Shown piece after piece: positions 8,206-16,984 of a stretch of 48,721 bases of DNA (its first letter is position 1; every line of letters starts with the position of its first letter). The position numbers and the translations under genes are program-made. The stretch comes from Chromatiales bacterium (GTDB taxonomy: Bacteria; Pseudomonadota; Gammaproteobacteria; Thiohalomonadales; Thiohalomonadaceae): NCBI GenBank assembly GCA_003251535.1, contig QKFD01000022.1:1-48721 (forward strand), in the 5' to 3' direction. Under the pieces are notes generated by a model. It saw only the letters and a list, made by a program, of their open reading frames with translations. It did no database searches and was not told the origin of the DNA.

Positions 8206-9438
8206 ATGCGCGTCGACACCATGCGCCGCATCGACCGCTACGCGGGGGTGCCGCTCTGTTTCCTCCTGACCCTGCTCATGGCCCCCTTCCGCTCGCCCTG
8301 GCCGGTGCCGGTGCGGCGGGCGCTGTTCATCGAGCTATCGGAGATGGGGAGCGCGGTACTGGCCGACCCCGCCATGCGCAAGCTGCGGGCCGCTGGTGCA
8401 GAGCTTTACTTCGTCATCTTTGCCCAGAATGCCGCCAGCCTGCGGCTGCTGGCCACGGTGCCGGAGGCCAACGTCTTTACCATCCGCGCCACGGGCCTCT
8501 GGCCGCTCCTGGTGGATACCCTGCGCTTCCTCGTCTGGAGTCGGCGTCAGGGGATCGACACGGTGATCGATCTGGAGCTTTTCTCCCGCTATACCGCACT
8601 GTTGACCGGACTCTGTGGGGCGCGCAACCGCATCGGTTTCCACCGCTTTCACAATGAGGGGCTCTACCGCGGCGAGCTGCTCAGTCGGCGGGTGGCCTAT
8701 AACCCCCATCAACACATCGCCAAAAATTTCATCGCCTTAGTGGATGCTGCATTGGCGCCGGGGGAGGAGCTGCCCTTCTCCAAGCGGCGGGTGGCCGACG
8801 AGGAGCTGGCGCTGGCCAAGGTGTCATTCGCGGAGGAGACACTGCTCCCGCTGCGGGCACGGGTGGTGGAGAGTTGTGAGCTATACGCTGGCGAGCGGCT
8901 GGTGCTCATCAACCCCAACGCCAGCGAACTACTACCCCAGCGCCGCTGGCCGGCGGCGCGCTATATTGCCCTGATGCAGAGGTTACTGGAGCGCTACGAC
9001 GACATCCTTATCCTCATCACCGGGGCGCCAACGGAGCGGGAGGAGGCGGAGCGGTTGCGGCAGCAGGTGGGGAGTCCACGCTGTATCAACTTTGCCGGCC
9101 GGGTGGCGTTTGCGGAGCTGCCCCAGCTCTATACCATCGCCAGCCTGATGGTGACCAACGACTCGGGCCCCGGCCACTTCTCCGCGGTGACCGATCTCCC
9201 CACCTTTGTCCTGTTTGGCCCCGAGACCCCAGCCCTCTACGGCTCGCTCGGCAATAGCACGCCGATCTACGCCGGCCTCGCCTGCTCGCCCTGTGTGAGT
9301 GCCGCCAACCACCGCAAGACCGCCTGTAGCGAGCCCCGTTGTATGACCGCGATCGAGGTGGAGGAGGTGGTAGCTGCGCTGCTCCCGGTATTGGGCGAGC
9401 CGACGCAGGGGGAGCCGGAGGCGTCTGAGCCGATCTGA
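8206..9438 (+). CDS. Glycosyltransferase family 9 (heptosyltransferase-like)
   Basis: The 410-residue protein has a short N-terminal hydrophobic anchor (about 13-28), then the GT9 Rossmann domains: an RRALFIELSEMGSAVLADP start, LINPNASE (about 237), ALMQRLLERYDDILILITG, and the donor-site motif TNDSGPGHFSAVTDLPTFVLFGPETP (about 318-343). The late CSPC..A.......C..P.CM cysteine pattern occurs in heptosyltransferase-like proteins. Family members add heptose or related sugars to LPS cores. It is 13 bp behind the flippase-like gene and closes the four-gene set; the exact sugar and acceptor cannot be read from sequence. Confidence 0.83.
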   Translation: MRVDTMRRIDRYAGVPLCFLLTLLMAPFRSPWPVPVRRALFIELSEMGSAVLADPAMRKLRAAGAELYFVIFAQNAASLRLLATVPEANVFTIRATGLWPLLVDTLRFLVWSRRQGIDTVIDLELFSRYTALLTGLCGARNRIGFHRFHNEGLYRGELLSRRVAYNPHQHIAKNFIALVDAALAPGEELPFSKRRVADEELALAKVSFAEETLLPLRARVVESCELYAGERLVLINPNASELLPQRRWPAARYIALMQRLLERYDDILILITGAPTEREEAERLRQQVGSPRCINFAGRVAFAELPQLYTIASLMVTNDSGPGHFSAVTDLPTFVLFGPETPALYGSLGNSTPIYAGLACSPCVSAANHRKTACSEPRCMTAIEVEEVVAALLPVLGEPTQGEPEASEPI

Positions 9439-9523
9439 TGGGTATCCCACCCTCGGCCGTGCGACCGGTGGTTGGCGGGTTGCCCCGGTCCTCAACGACA
9501 CCCCTGTGGAGTGATGCTGTCCC

Positions 9524-10858
9524 ATGATGACCTGGCCCCAGCTACTCAGTCGCGCCCGACTCGGCAAACCCGGCTCCCGAGAGGAGCGGGGACGCAGCGA
9601 ATTCCAGCGCGATTTCGATCGTATTGTCTTCTCCTCCCCCTTCCGGCGGCTCCAGGACAAGACCCAGGTCTTTCCGTTGGCCCAGACTGACTATGTGCGC
9701 ACCCGCCTGACCCACAGCCTGGAGGCCTCCTGTGTCGGCCGCTCCCTTGGCACTTTGGTGGGGGCGGAGTTGATCACGCGCCATCCGGAGTTGGCGGCGG
9801 CGGGCTTCAATGAGGCCGATCTGGGGGCGGTGGTGGCCGCCGCCTGCCTGGCTCACGACATCGGCAATCCCCCCTTCGGCCACGCCGGCGAGGCGGCCAT
9901 TCAGGAGTGGTTTCTCCACGACCCGCGCGGTCAGCGGCGGCTGATCGGCCTCACCCCGCAGCAGCGGGCCGATTTCGAACGGTTTGAGGGTAACGCCCAG
10001 GGGTTCCGTATCCTCTGTCGGTTACAGGGGGAGCCCGAGGCGGGGGGGATGCGCCTCACCTACGCCACCTTGGCGGCCTTTACTAAGTATCCCCGGGCGG
10101 CCCATCTGCCGGTGGCGCCGGGGCAGGTGAGCAGTAAAAAGCACGGCTTCTTCGCCGCTGATGTCGAACTGTTTGAGCGGGTGGCGGAGGCGACGGGTCT
10201 GTTGGCCCGGGGAGATGGACGCTGGGCACGCCACCCGTTCGCCTTTCTGGTGGAGGCGGCGGATGATATCTGCTATCGCATCATCGACGCCGAGGATGGG
10301 GTCCACGAGCGCCTCATCCCCTTCGAACTGCTGCGGGAGCTGTTGCTGACCATCATCGATGACCCCCAGGCGGCGCGGCGCGCAGACGGGATGCCGCAGG
10401 CCAAGGCGGTGGAATATCTGCGGGCCGCCGCCATGGGGGCCGCTATCCGGCAGGTGACCGCCCACTTTCTGACGGTGGAGGAGGCGCTACTGGCGGGCGA
10501 GTATGAGCGGGAGCTGACCGCTGAGATCCCCGCCCAGGTGGGTCTGGCCCAGCTCCAGCAGGCGGCGCGGGAGCACGTCTATACCGCCCGGCCGGTGCTG
10601 GAGGTGGAGGCGGCTGGTTTCAATGTGCTAGGGGAGTTGATCGATCGCTTTGTCGGGGCGCTGGAGCAGATGGCGGAGGGGGAGAGCGGACAGCAGCGCC
10701 ATCGGGTCCATCTGGGGCTCATTCCAGAGCCCTATCGACAGGCGGAACAGGATCCCTATCTACGGCTGCTGGCGGTCACCGATTTTGTCTCCGGCATGAC
10801 CGACTCCTCGGCAGTGGCCACCTACCAACGGCTATTGGGGATAGCGCTACCGGGCTGA
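9524..10858 (+). CDS. dgt: Deoxyguanosinetriphosphate triphosphohydrolase-like HD protein (dGTPase)
   Basis: This 444-residue HD-superfamily hydrolase removes tripolyphosphate from dNTPs, lowering nucleotide pools. Motifs are RDFDRIVFSSPFRRLQDKTQV (29-49), His64 in RLTHSLEAS, the metal pair His111-Asp112 in LAHDIGNPPFGH, FEGNAQ.FRI (about 152) and D..ICYRIIDAED (about 250). The order and length fit type-1 dGTPases common outside the enterics. A GGAG sequence about 13 bp upstream supports the ATG at 9524. It converges with folE2. Confidence 0.92.
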   Translation: MMTWPQLLSRARLGKPGSREERGRSEFQRDFDRIVFSSPFRRLQDKTQVFPLAQTDYVRTRLTHSLEASCVGRSLGTLVGAELITRHPELAAAGFNEADLGAVVAAACLAHDIGNPPFGHAGEAAIQEWFLHDPRGQRRLIGLTPQQRADFERFEGNAQGFRILCRLQGEPEAGGMRLTYATLAAFTKYPRAAHLPVAPGQVSSKKHGFFAADVELFERVAEATGLLARGDGRWARHPFAFLVEAADDICYRIIDAEDGVHERLIPFELLRELLLTIIDDPQAARRADGMPQAKAVEYLRAAAMGAAIRQVTAHFLTVEEALLAGEYERELTAEIPAQVGLAQLQQAAREHVYTARPVLEVEAAGFNVLGELIDRFVGALEQMAEGESGQQRHRVHLGLIPEPYRQAEQDPYLRLLAVTDFVSGMTDSSAVATYQRLLGIALPG

Positions 10859-10862
10859 GCGG

Positions 10863-10880
10863 GCCTTCACCCCTGAAGGA
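10863..10880. other. Hairpin between convergent dgt and folE2
   Basis: CCTTCA and TGAAGG face each other across a short C-rich loop in the 51-bp gap. There is no T-run on either strand, so it is at most a weak bidirectional terminator. Confidence 0.35.
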
Positions 10881-10909
10881 TCCAGCTCGCTTGCCACGGT
10901 GGGGGAGGA

Positions 10910-11722
10910 CTAGGCGCGGGACTCGCTGCGCTTATCGCGCTCGATCAGGGCGTAGGCGGAGTGGTTGTGAATGGATTCGAAGTTCTCCGACTCCACCACG
11001 TAGGAGCTGATGCGGTCATCCTGGTTGAGGCGGGCGGCGACGTCACGCACCATATCTTCCACAAACTTGGGGTTGTCGTAGGCGCGCTCGGTAACAAACT
11101 TCTCGTCGGGGCGTTTGAGCAGGGCGTATAGCTCGCACGAGGCCTCCTGCTCCACCAAGTCGATCAGCTCCTCTATCCAGACAAAGCCATCGCAGCGGGC
11201 GGTGACGGTGACGTGGGAGCGCTGATTGTGGGCGCCGCGATCGGAGATCGACTTGGAGCAGGGGCAGAGGCTGGTGACCGGCACCACCACCTTGACGGTC
11301 AGGTTCGGTTGGCCCCGGGCGATCTCGCCGATGAAGGTCACCTGGTAGTCCATCAAGCTCTGCACGCCGGAGACGGGGGCCGCCTTTTGGACAAAGTAGG
11401 GGAAGCCCATCTCGATGTGGCCGGTCTCTGCCTCCAACACCTCCACCATCTCTGCCAACATCTCCTTGAAGGACTGCACCGACAGCTCCCGTTCGCGGCG
11501 GTTCAAGATCTCCACGAAGCGGGACATATGGGTCCCTTTGAAGTTGTGCGGCAGCCGCACGTACATGTTGAAGTTGGCGATGGTGTGCTGTTCGCCACCG
11601 CTGCGGTCCAGGATACGCACGGGGTGGCGCACATCCTTGATGCCGACCTTATCGATGGGGATCTGGCGGGTATCGATGCTGGCCTGAACGTCGGCAATGG
11701 TGTCGCAGCAGGCTTCGGTCAT
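10910..11722 (-). CDS. folE2: GTP cyclohydrolase FolE2 (type IB)
   Basis: The 270-residue enzyme converts GTP to 7,8-dihydroneopterin triphosphate, the entry to folate and, through QueD, to queuosine. Family features are [12 protein letters not shown] (24-35), HMSRFVE (65-71) and the active-site cysteine block SLCPCSK (151-157), with H.QRSH.TV soon after. FolE2 works with metals other than zinc and replaces or backs up FolE under zinc limitation. The start at 11722 (MTEACC) is chosen over an upstream ATG at 11785 whose extension overlaps queD. The queD stop is 1 bp away, so the two are translationally coupled. Confidence 0.95.
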   Translation of the reverse strand: MTEACCDTIADVQASIDTRQIPIDKVGIKDVRHPVRILDRSGGEQHTIANFNMYVRLPHNFKGTHMSRFVEILNRRERELSVQSFKEMLAEMVEVLEAETGHIEMGFPYFVQKAAPVSGVQSLMDYQVTFIGEIARGQPNLTVKVVVPVTSLCPCSKSISDRGAHNQRSHVTVTARCDGFVWIEELIDLVEQEASCELYALLKRPDEKFVTERAYDNPKFVEDMVRDVAARLNQDDRISSYVVESENFESIHNHSAYALIERDKRSESRA

Positions 11723-11723
11723 T

Positions 11724-12107
11724 TCAAGGTTCCTCGGTGTAGCGGACGCAGGCGCGGTCGGTCTCCCAGAGGGTGATCGCCACAACCTGCACTCCGGGAC
11801 GGTTCAGCGCTGCAACCATCCCCTGATAGATGTGGGCGGCCAGATGTTCCGCTGTGGGGTTGATCTGGTCGAAGGGGGGGATCTCGTTCAGGTAGCGGTG
11901 ATCCAGACGGCCGCACACCTCGCGCGCCGCTGTCTTGATCTCCTTGAAGTCGATCACCATGCCGAGCGAGTCGAGCCGATCGCTCGCCACCTCCACCTCT
12001 ACCTTCCAGTTGTGCCCGTGCAGCCGCCGACAGTCGCCGGGGTAGTCGCGCAGGGAGTGGGCAGAGGCGAACTCAGCGAGGACCTTTAGTGTGAACTTGG
12101 CCGCCAT
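11724..12107 (-). CDS. queD: 6-carboxy-5,6,7,8-tetrahydropterin synthase
   Basis: This 127-residue PTPS-fold enzyme converts dihydroneopterin triphosphate to 6-carboxytetrahydropterin, the first committed step toward queuosine and archaeosine-type deazapurines. Zinc-binding His17 (ASAHSL), His30 and His32 (LHGHNW) and the catalytic Cys26 (DCRRLHGH) are present, as are DH (LDHRYLN, about 88) and the late E in LWET that binds the pterin. It directly precedes folE2, which makes its substrate, and follows dxs by 26 bp on the same strand. Confidence 0.94.
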   Translation of the reverse strand: MAAKFTLKVLAEFASAHSLRDYPGDCRRLHGHNWKVEVEVASDRLDSLGMVIDFKEIKTAAREVCGRLDHRYLNEIPPFDQINPTAEHLAAHIYQGMVAALNRPGVQVVAITLWETDRACVRYTEEP

Positions 12108-12133
12108 AAGTAGTTTAGCGAGTTAGTGAGACT

Positions 12134-14017
12134 TTATGTGGTGGCTCGTTGGCCCGGTAACAAGGTGGCGAGCCGTTCGCTGCTGGCGCGGAAGATGCCA
12201 TCGGCATCCAACCCCTGCTCTGTCAGGAGACCCGAGCGATCACCATGCTCGATGAAGCGGTCTGGTAGACCCAGCTGGAGCAGTGGCACCACTAGGCCGT
12301 GGGCGGCCAGCAGCTCTGCCACCCCACTGCCAGCCCCGCCGGCAATGGCGTTCTCCTCCACCGTTACCAGCAGCTCATGTTCGCTGGCCAGTTGCAGGAT
12401 CAACTCGCTATCTAGCGGCTTGATAAAGCGCATGTTGGCCACGCTGGCATTGAGCCTATCACCCGCCGCCAGGGCCGCTGAGACCATGCTGCCAAAGGCG
12501 AGCAGCGCCACCCGCTCTCCCCGGCGTACCTGCTCACCTCGACCGATGGGGAGCGGCGTCAGCTCCGCCTCTGGTGCAACGCCGGGCCCGCTGCCGCGGG
12601 GATAGCGCACGGCGCTGGGGCCGTCGTGGAGGAAGCCAGTGGTCAGCATCCGCCGGCACTCCGCCTCATCCGCCGGCGCCATCACCACCAGATTGGGGAT
12701 GCAGCGGAGGAACGAGTGGTCAAAGGCGCCGGCATGGGTGGGGCCGTCAGGACCCACCAGGCCACCCCGGTCTATAGCGAACAGCACCGGCAGGTTTTGC
12801 AGGGCGACATCGTGGATAAGCTGATCGTAGGCGCGCTGCAAGAAGGTGGAGTAGATGGCCACCACCGGCCGCTGCCCGTCACAGGCAAGGCCCGCCGCTA
12901 GGGTGACGGCGTGCTGCTCAGCGATGCCGACATCAAAATAGCGCTCCGGGAAGCGGTTGGAGAACTCCACCAGCCCGGAGCCCTCCCGCATGGCAGGGGT
13001 GATGCCCACCAGGCGGGGATCGGCGCTGGCCATGTCACACAACCACTGGCCGAACACCTGGGTATAGGTGAGGCCGCCGCCGCTGCTCAGCATCTGGCCG
13101 GTCTCGGGGTCGAAGCGGCTAACCCCGTGGTAGGCACACGGATTTTGCTCTGCGGGGGGAAAGCCCTTGCCCTTGCGGGTGACCACATGCAGAAACTGTG
13201 GGCCGGTGAGGCCGCGCAGGTTTTGCAGGGTGGGGATGAGGGTATCGACATCGTGGCCATCGACCGGGCCGATGTAGTTGAAACCCAGCTCCTCAAATAG
13301 GGTGCCAGGCACCACCATCCCTTTGACGTGCTCTTCTGCGCGCTTAGCCAGCTCCCACATGGGGGGCACATTGCGCAGCACCTTCTTACTCCCCTCCCGC
13401 ACCGAGGCGTAGAACTTGCCGGAGAGGACCCGGGCCAGATAGTTGGAGAGGCCGCCGACATTGGGGGAGATGGACATCTCGTTGTCGTTCAACACCACCA
13501 GCAGGTTGGCATCTAGATCACCGGCGTGGTTGAGTGCCTCGAAGGCCATCCCGGCGGTCATGGCGCCATCACCGATCACCGCCACCACCTTGCGCCCAGA
13601 GCCGGAACGGCGGGCCGCCAGCGCCATCCCAAGGGCCGCACTGATGGAGGTGCTGGAGTGGCCGACACCAAAGGTGTCGAAGGGGCTCTCCTCCCGGTTG
13701 GGGAAACCGGCTAGGCCCCCCCGCTGGCGCAGACTCTCCATCCGCTCCTTGCGGCCGGTGAGGATCTTGTGGGGGTAACTCTGATGGCCCACGTCCCACA
13801 CCAGCCGATCATTGGGGGTGTCGAAGACGTAGTGCAGGGCGATGGTCAGCTCCACCGTGCCCAGGTTGGCCGCCAGGTGGCCGCCCGTGCGGCCGACCGA
13901 TTCGAGCATGAACCGTCGCAACTCCTCCGCCAGCCGCTTCAACTGGGTAGGCGGGAGCTGTCTCAGATCGGCCGGGGAGTCGATCTGGGCGAGCAGGGGG
14001 TAACGGCCTAGGGGCAT
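12134..14017 (-). CDS. dxs: 1-deoxy-D-xylulose-5-phosphate synthase
   Basis: The 627-residue thiamine-diphosphate enzyme condenses pyruvate with glyceraldehyde-3-phosphate, opening the MEP isoprenoid pathway and supplying precursors of thiamine and pyridoxal. Seen are [12 protein letters not shown] (about 78-89), [12 protein letters not shown] (about 116), the TPP/Mg motif [15 protein letters not shown] (about 147), the catalytic Glu and pyrimidine-domain block [15 protein letters not shown] (about 363) and [13 protein letters not shown] (about 418). It is full length, between ispA and queD in one minus-strand operon. The ATG at 14017 has no strong Shine-Dalgarno. Confidence 0.97.
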   Translation of the reverse strand: MPLGRYPLLAQIDSPADLRQLPPTQLKRLAEELRRFMLESVGRTGGHLAANLGTVELTIALHYVFDTPNDRLVWDVGHQSYPHKILTGRKERMESLRQRGGLAGFPNREESPFDTFGVGHSSTSISAALGMALAARRSGSGRKVVAVIGDGAMTAGMAFEALNHAGDLDANLLVVLNDNEMSISPNVGGLSNYLARVLSGKFYASVREGSKKVLRNVPPMWELAKRAEEHVKGMVVPGTLFEELGFNYIGPVDGHDVDTLIPTLQNLRGLTGPQFLHVVTRKGKGFPPAEQNPCAYHGVSRFDPETGQMLSSGGGLTYTQVFGQWLCDMASADPRLVGITPAMREGSGLVEFSNRFPERYFDVGIAEQHAVTLAAGLACDGQRPVVAIYSTFLQRAYDQLIHDVALQNLPVLFAIDRGGLVGPDGPTHAGAFDHSFLRCIPNLVVMAPADEAECRRMLTTGFLHDGPSAVRYPRGSGPGVAPEAELTPLPIGRGEQVRRGERVALLAFGSMVSAALAAGDRLNASVANMRFIKPLDSELILQLASEHELLVTVEENAIAGGAGSGVAELLAAHGLVVPLLQLGLPDRFIEHGDRSGLLTEQGLDADGIFRASSERLATLLPGQRATT

Positions 14018-14120
14018 CGGCGGCTCACGATCGGAAAACCGCTAATGATGGGGTGCGCTGGCCTCTCATGCAACCTTGGCGTTGGGGCTGGGGCGAAAAA
14101 GGGGGCGGTTTAGCACGGTG

Positions 14121-15011
14121 CTACTTCTTTCTATTGACGATAAAGTCCGCCAACGCCGCTAGTGGGGCGGCCGCCGGGCCGAACTCGGTCAGCAGGGCAT
14201 GGGCGTGATCAAGGTGCTCGCGCGCCTTTGCCTTGGCCCCCTCTAGGCCGAGCAGGCGGGTGTATGTGGACTTGTTACGTTGCTCGTCCGAGCCTTGATT
14301 CTTACCCATCTCCGCCGTATCCCCCTCCACGTCCAAGATATCGTCGCGGATCTGGAAGGCGAGGCCGATGGCGTCGGCAAACTGGTCGAGCCGTTCCAGC
14401 TGCGGTTCAGTCACGGTGGGGGCAGCGAGCGCACCTAAGCGGACGCTGGCGCGGATCAGGGCACCGGTCTTGTAGCGGTGCATCCGCGATAGTCCCGCGA
14501 GATCCAATGAGTGGCCGGTGGCGTCGATATCGAGCGCCTGCCCACCACACATACCAGCAACCCCAGAGGCGCGGGCCAAGGTAGCCACCATCTTCAGGCG
14601 GGCACTGACGGGGATGGTGAGGGCGGGATCGGCGGCCAGTAGCTCAAAGGCGAAGGTCTGGAGGGCATCGCCTGCGAGGATCGCCGTCGCCTCATCGAAG
14701 GCCCGGTGGCAGGTGGGGCGACCGCGCCGTAGATCGTCGTCATCCATCGCGGGCAAGTCGTCATGCACCAGGGAGTAGGCGTGGATCAGCTCTACCGCGC
14801 AGGCGGGGACATCTAATGTCGCCAGCGAGACGCCAAATAGGTGGCCGGTGGCATAGACCAGGGCCGGCCGCACCCGTTTGCCCCCATCCAGGGTGGCGTA
14901 GCGCATCGCCTGGTGGAGCCGTTCTGGTGAGTTGTTGGGGGCGGGGAGCCGTGCGCCCAGGGCCGCTTCGGTGCGTTGGGCGGCGAGTTGGAGTAGTTCG
15001 GCAAGGGTCAC
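14121..15011 (-). CDS. ispA: Farnesyl diphosphate synthase (geranyltranstransferase)
   Basis: The 296-residue prenyltransferase joins DMAPP and IPP into farnesyl diphosphate for quinones and the undecaprenyl carrier. The first Asp-rich motif is VHDDLPAMDDDDLRRG (about 82-97) and the second QIRDDILDVEGD (about 221-232), with GKRVRPALVY (about 44) in front. The start is a GTG whose bases overlap the xseB stop (GTGA), so translation is coupled. About 100 bp separate it from dxs downstream. Confidence 0.96.
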   Translation of the reverse strand: MTLAELLQLAAQRTEAALGARLPAPNNSPERLHQAMRYATLDGGKRVRPALVYATGHLFGVSLATLDVPACAVELIHAYSLVHDDLPAMDDDDLRRGRPTCHRAFDEATAILAGDALQTFAFELLAADPALTIPVSARLKMVATLARASGVAGMCGGQALDIDATGHSLDLAGLSRMHRYKTGALIRASVRLGALAAPTVTEPQLERLDQFADAIGLAFQIRDDILDVEGDTAEMGKNQGSDEQRNKSTYTRLLGLEGAKAKAREHLDHAHALLTEFGPAAAPLAALADFIVNRKK

Positions 15012-15268
15012 TCTTCACCCTCCGCCACAAAGGGGGCCAACTCGCTATGGCCACTTCTCTCTATAAGGATCTGCACCTTCTGCTCCGCCGCCTTCAATAC
15101 CGTCTCACAGCGGCGCACCAGGGCGATCCCCTGCTCGAAATCGGCCAGTGCCTGCTCTAGCGATAGCTCACCATGCTCCATGCGCTCCACCAGCATCTCC
15201 AGTGCCTGTAATGAGTGCTCCAGATCGGCAGGGGACTCGGTGGTTTCAGGGGTGCTCTTTTTGGCCAT
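15008..15268 (-). CDS. xseB: Exodeoxyribonuclease VII small subunit
   Basis: The 86-residue helical subunit of exonuclease VII has the family pattern FE-type helix (DLEHSLQALEMLVERMEHGELSLEQ split across residues 17-41) followed by LADFEQGIALVRRCE and a C-terminal helix. It is the first gene of the xseB-ispA-dxs-queD-folE2 series; xseA is not in this window. The divergent region to 15508 holds its likely promoter. Confidence 0.93.
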   Translation of the reverse strand: MAKKSTPETTESPADLEHSLQALEMLVERMEHGELSLEQALADFEQGIALVRRCETVLKAAEQKVQILIERSGHSELAPFVAEGEE

Positions 15269-15507
15269 GGGCTGGGCTAACGGTGGGAGGGGGGCCTAAC
15301 TTACCCCACACCTCCTAGGGGGTCAAAGGGGGAGGGGGGCCGAGAGGGGGTGGGAATATCCACCCGATTCTTACGCCATTTTCAGCAAATGCCTACAGTC
15401 GGATCAGATTTATCCTACAGACAGTCGGGGCTCAGGCTGGCAATCTAACACCCGTGACGGACGACCAGGCAACCACGGACGGTACTTTACTAACGAAGGT
15501 CAATCAA

Positions 15508-15696
15508 ATGGAGATGGGCCGCTGGGAACAGGACGGGCTGCACAGGGATATAGCAGAACTGGAAGGTCTGCTTGCGCGCGCCAAGGATTTAGAAGATGAC
15601 ATTGATGTCCGTTGGGTACGGAAACTCTTCGAAGAACTTCTCCAGCGCCGTAGGGATATGTTACGCAGGTTGCAGGATAAGCAGCGTTTAGCCTAG
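15508..15696 (+). CDS. Small coiled-coil protein of unknown function
   Basis: From the ATG at 15508 the product has 62 residues, very rich in charged residues and Leu (GLLARAKDLEDDIDVRW, RKLFEELLQRRRDMLRRLQDK), suggesting two amphipathic helices. The start is preceded by GAAGGT at good spacing. A longer reading from the GTG at 15454 (80 residues) lacks a ribosome-binding site. A strong intrinsic terminator follows 12 bp after the stop, so this is a monocistronic, well-defined transcription unit. I do not recognise the family. Confidence 0.6.
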   Translation: MEMGRWEQDGLHRDIAELEGLLARAKDLEDDIDVRWVRKLFEELLQRRRDMLRRLQDKQRLA

Positions 15697-15708
15697 TGAA
15701 AACTGCCG

Positions 15709-15736
15709 GCCCCGGGGGACGCCCCGGGGTTTTTTA
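15709..15736 (+). terminator. Rho-independent terminator of the small coiled-coil gene
   Basis: A GC-only stem (CCCCGGGG facing CCCCGGGG around a GAC loop, about 15710-15729) is followed by seven T residues. It is the clearest plus-strand terminator of the window. Confidence 0.9.
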
Positions 15737-15782
15737 TTGGGCGGCCGTCAGCCATCTCGTTATGTTTTGATGATCCCCACTG

Positions 15783-15822
15783 GGAAACCCGGATCCATAG
15801 TGTCGGGTTTCCTCTTTTTTTA
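15783..15822 (+). terminator. Second intrinsic terminator in tandem
   Basis: GGAAACCCG (15783-15791) pairs perfectly with CGGGTTTCC (15804-15812) and is followed by TCTTTTTTTAT. It lies 47 bp past the first terminator. It either backs that one up or ends a separate short RNA starting between them or within the small gene. Confidence 0.8.
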
Positions 15823-15928
15823 TGGCTGTGGAGCGGCATCGCTATCCAGGCTAAGGGGATCCCAAAAGCAAGCGGGGGACAGCGCCAGAGTGCAGCGCTG
15901 CCCCACCTAATCCGCTCTGTGTCCTGGA

Positions 15929-16477
15929 TCAGTCTTCGTAACCGTCCCCATCGCCGTCGTCGTCGAACTCCCCATCACCGTCATCATCCGCAGGATCTGT
16001 GGGGTCCTCGCTAATGCGGGCGCGCTGGGTACTGATAAGGGCGGCGAAGCCGTCATACCAGTCAGAGAGCAGCGTGGGATCGCCACCCTCTATAGTGAGT
16101 ACAAAGGCGAGCTGGTAGTCCCCGGCGGGGAGATCGGTGGTATCTAAGGTGGCGATACCCTGATTGGTCGTGGGGGAGGCGACCTCAATCGGCACGCTCA
16201 TTAGGCTGCCGTCTGGCATGAACACCACCAGGTGGGCCTCGGCACCACCACTCCAGTAGCCGTCAACACTGGAGGGGATGGTGACGCTAACGGTAATGGT
16301 ATCCCCTGGGTAGTAGATATGCTGATCAAGCTGGATGAGGCCGGAACGGGTCCCTGGCTTGCCGGTGATCTTCGTCTGCCCAACCCCCTGGCCATGACCC
16401 GGAGTGGCCTGGGCAATCCCTGCTGTTAGCAGGGCAGTGGCGGCAATGACTGCCAACACTACCTTCTTGATCTGCAT
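15929..16477 (-). CDS. Secreted protein with an Asp/Gly-rich C-terminus
   Basis: The 182-residue product has a signal peptide (MQIKKVVLAVIAATALLTAG, cleavage near AQA at 22-24). A predicted beta-sandwich middle follows (YYPGDTITVSVTIP, AHLVVFMPDGSL, LPAGDYQLAFVLT) that reads like an immunoglobulin-like fold. The tail consists almost only of Asp and Gly (DDDGDG, DDDGDGDG, final YED), reminiscent of calcium-binding type-3 or dockerin-like DxDxDG loops. Calcium binding is inference. No family was recognised. A CTTAAG double site lies about 110 bp upstream. Confidence 0.65.
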   Translation of the reverse strand: MQIKKVVLAVIAATALLTAGIAQATPGHGQGVGQTKITGKPGTRSGLIQLDQHIYYPGDTITVSVTIPSSVDGYWSGGAEAHLVVFMPDGSLMSVPIEVASPTTNQGIATLDTTDLPAGDYQLAFVLTIEGGDPTLLSDWYDGFAALISTQRARISEDPTDPADDDGDGEFDDDGDGDGYED

Positions 16478-16583
16478 CTCTCTCTCCCGTTGTGTTGTGG
16501 TCCCATCAGGGGATGGGTTGCGCCCAGGTTAGTCGGGAGTTGCCTGCCGCCTCTGTGAGCTAGGCCACAGCTTCGGATAAACA

Positions 16584-16600
16584 CTTAAGAGTGGCTTAAG
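16584..16600. promoter_or_regulatory. Paired CTTAAG palindromes, possible operator
   Basis: Two identical CTTAAG hexamers (16584-16589 and 16595-16600) start 11 bp apart, about one helical turn, in the 268-bp region upstream of the secreted-protein gene. Such spacing suits a dimeric regulator; identity unknown. Confidence 0.35.
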
Positions 16601-16745
16601 ATCTGTGGGCTGGATTACGTTGGGGCGCCTTAGGATTGCCTGGGGAGAGGCAGAGAGTTGTCAGCAGGGGAGCGGAAGGCTGGCTGCACGAACCCCGCTG
16701 GACACATAGGCAGCGGGGCTACTCGGCATATATGGAAGGGTAAGA

Positions 16746-16821
16746 TGGCGCTCCCACGGGGATTCGAACCCCGGTTTTCGCCGTGAGAGGGCGACGTCCT
16801 GGGCCTCTAGACGATGGGAGC
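16746..16821 (-). tRNA. tRNA-Glu (anticodon CTC), copy 1
   Basis: The 76-nt minus-strand gene has acceptor GCTCCCA/TGGGAGC, an anticodon loop CTCTCAC on the stem TCGCC/GGCGA (anticodon CTC, reading GAG), a T-arm CGGGG-TTCGAAT-CCCCG, discriminator G and an encoded CCA. It is followed downstream of copy 2 after a 32-bp spacer, so the two are probably processed from one transcript. Confidence 0.95.
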
Positions 16822-16853
16822 GTGGAAAGCTGATGTGGTGCAGCGCAACAAAT

Positions 16854-16929
16854 TGGCGCTCCCACGGGGATTCGAACCCCGGTTTTCGCCGTGAGAGGGC
16901 GACGTCCTAGGCCTCTAGACGATGGGAGC
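16854..16929 (-). tRNA. tRNA-Glu (anticodon CTC), copy 2
   Basis: Identical to copy 1 in acceptor, anticodon and T-arm, with encoded CCA. It differs at a single D-region base (A where copy 1 has G, plus-strand TCCTAGG versus TCCTGGG). It is the promoter-proximal copy of the pair. Confidence 0.95.
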
Positions 16930-16984
16930 ATGGTTTTTGCATCTCAGCGGCTACCAGCCGACGAGAGCGTGGTATTATACGCGG

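Noticed and set aside
11213-11776. 187-codon plus-strand open frame opposite folE2
   Set aside because: His/Gly/Asp-rich antisense reading; folE2 motifs are clear on the other strand.
16719-16931. Minus-strand 70-residue open frame with a repeated RRPLTAKTGVRIPVGAP segment
   Set aside because: It is translation of the two tRNA-Glu genes; this sequence is a known annotation artefact of tRNA genes, not a repeat protein.
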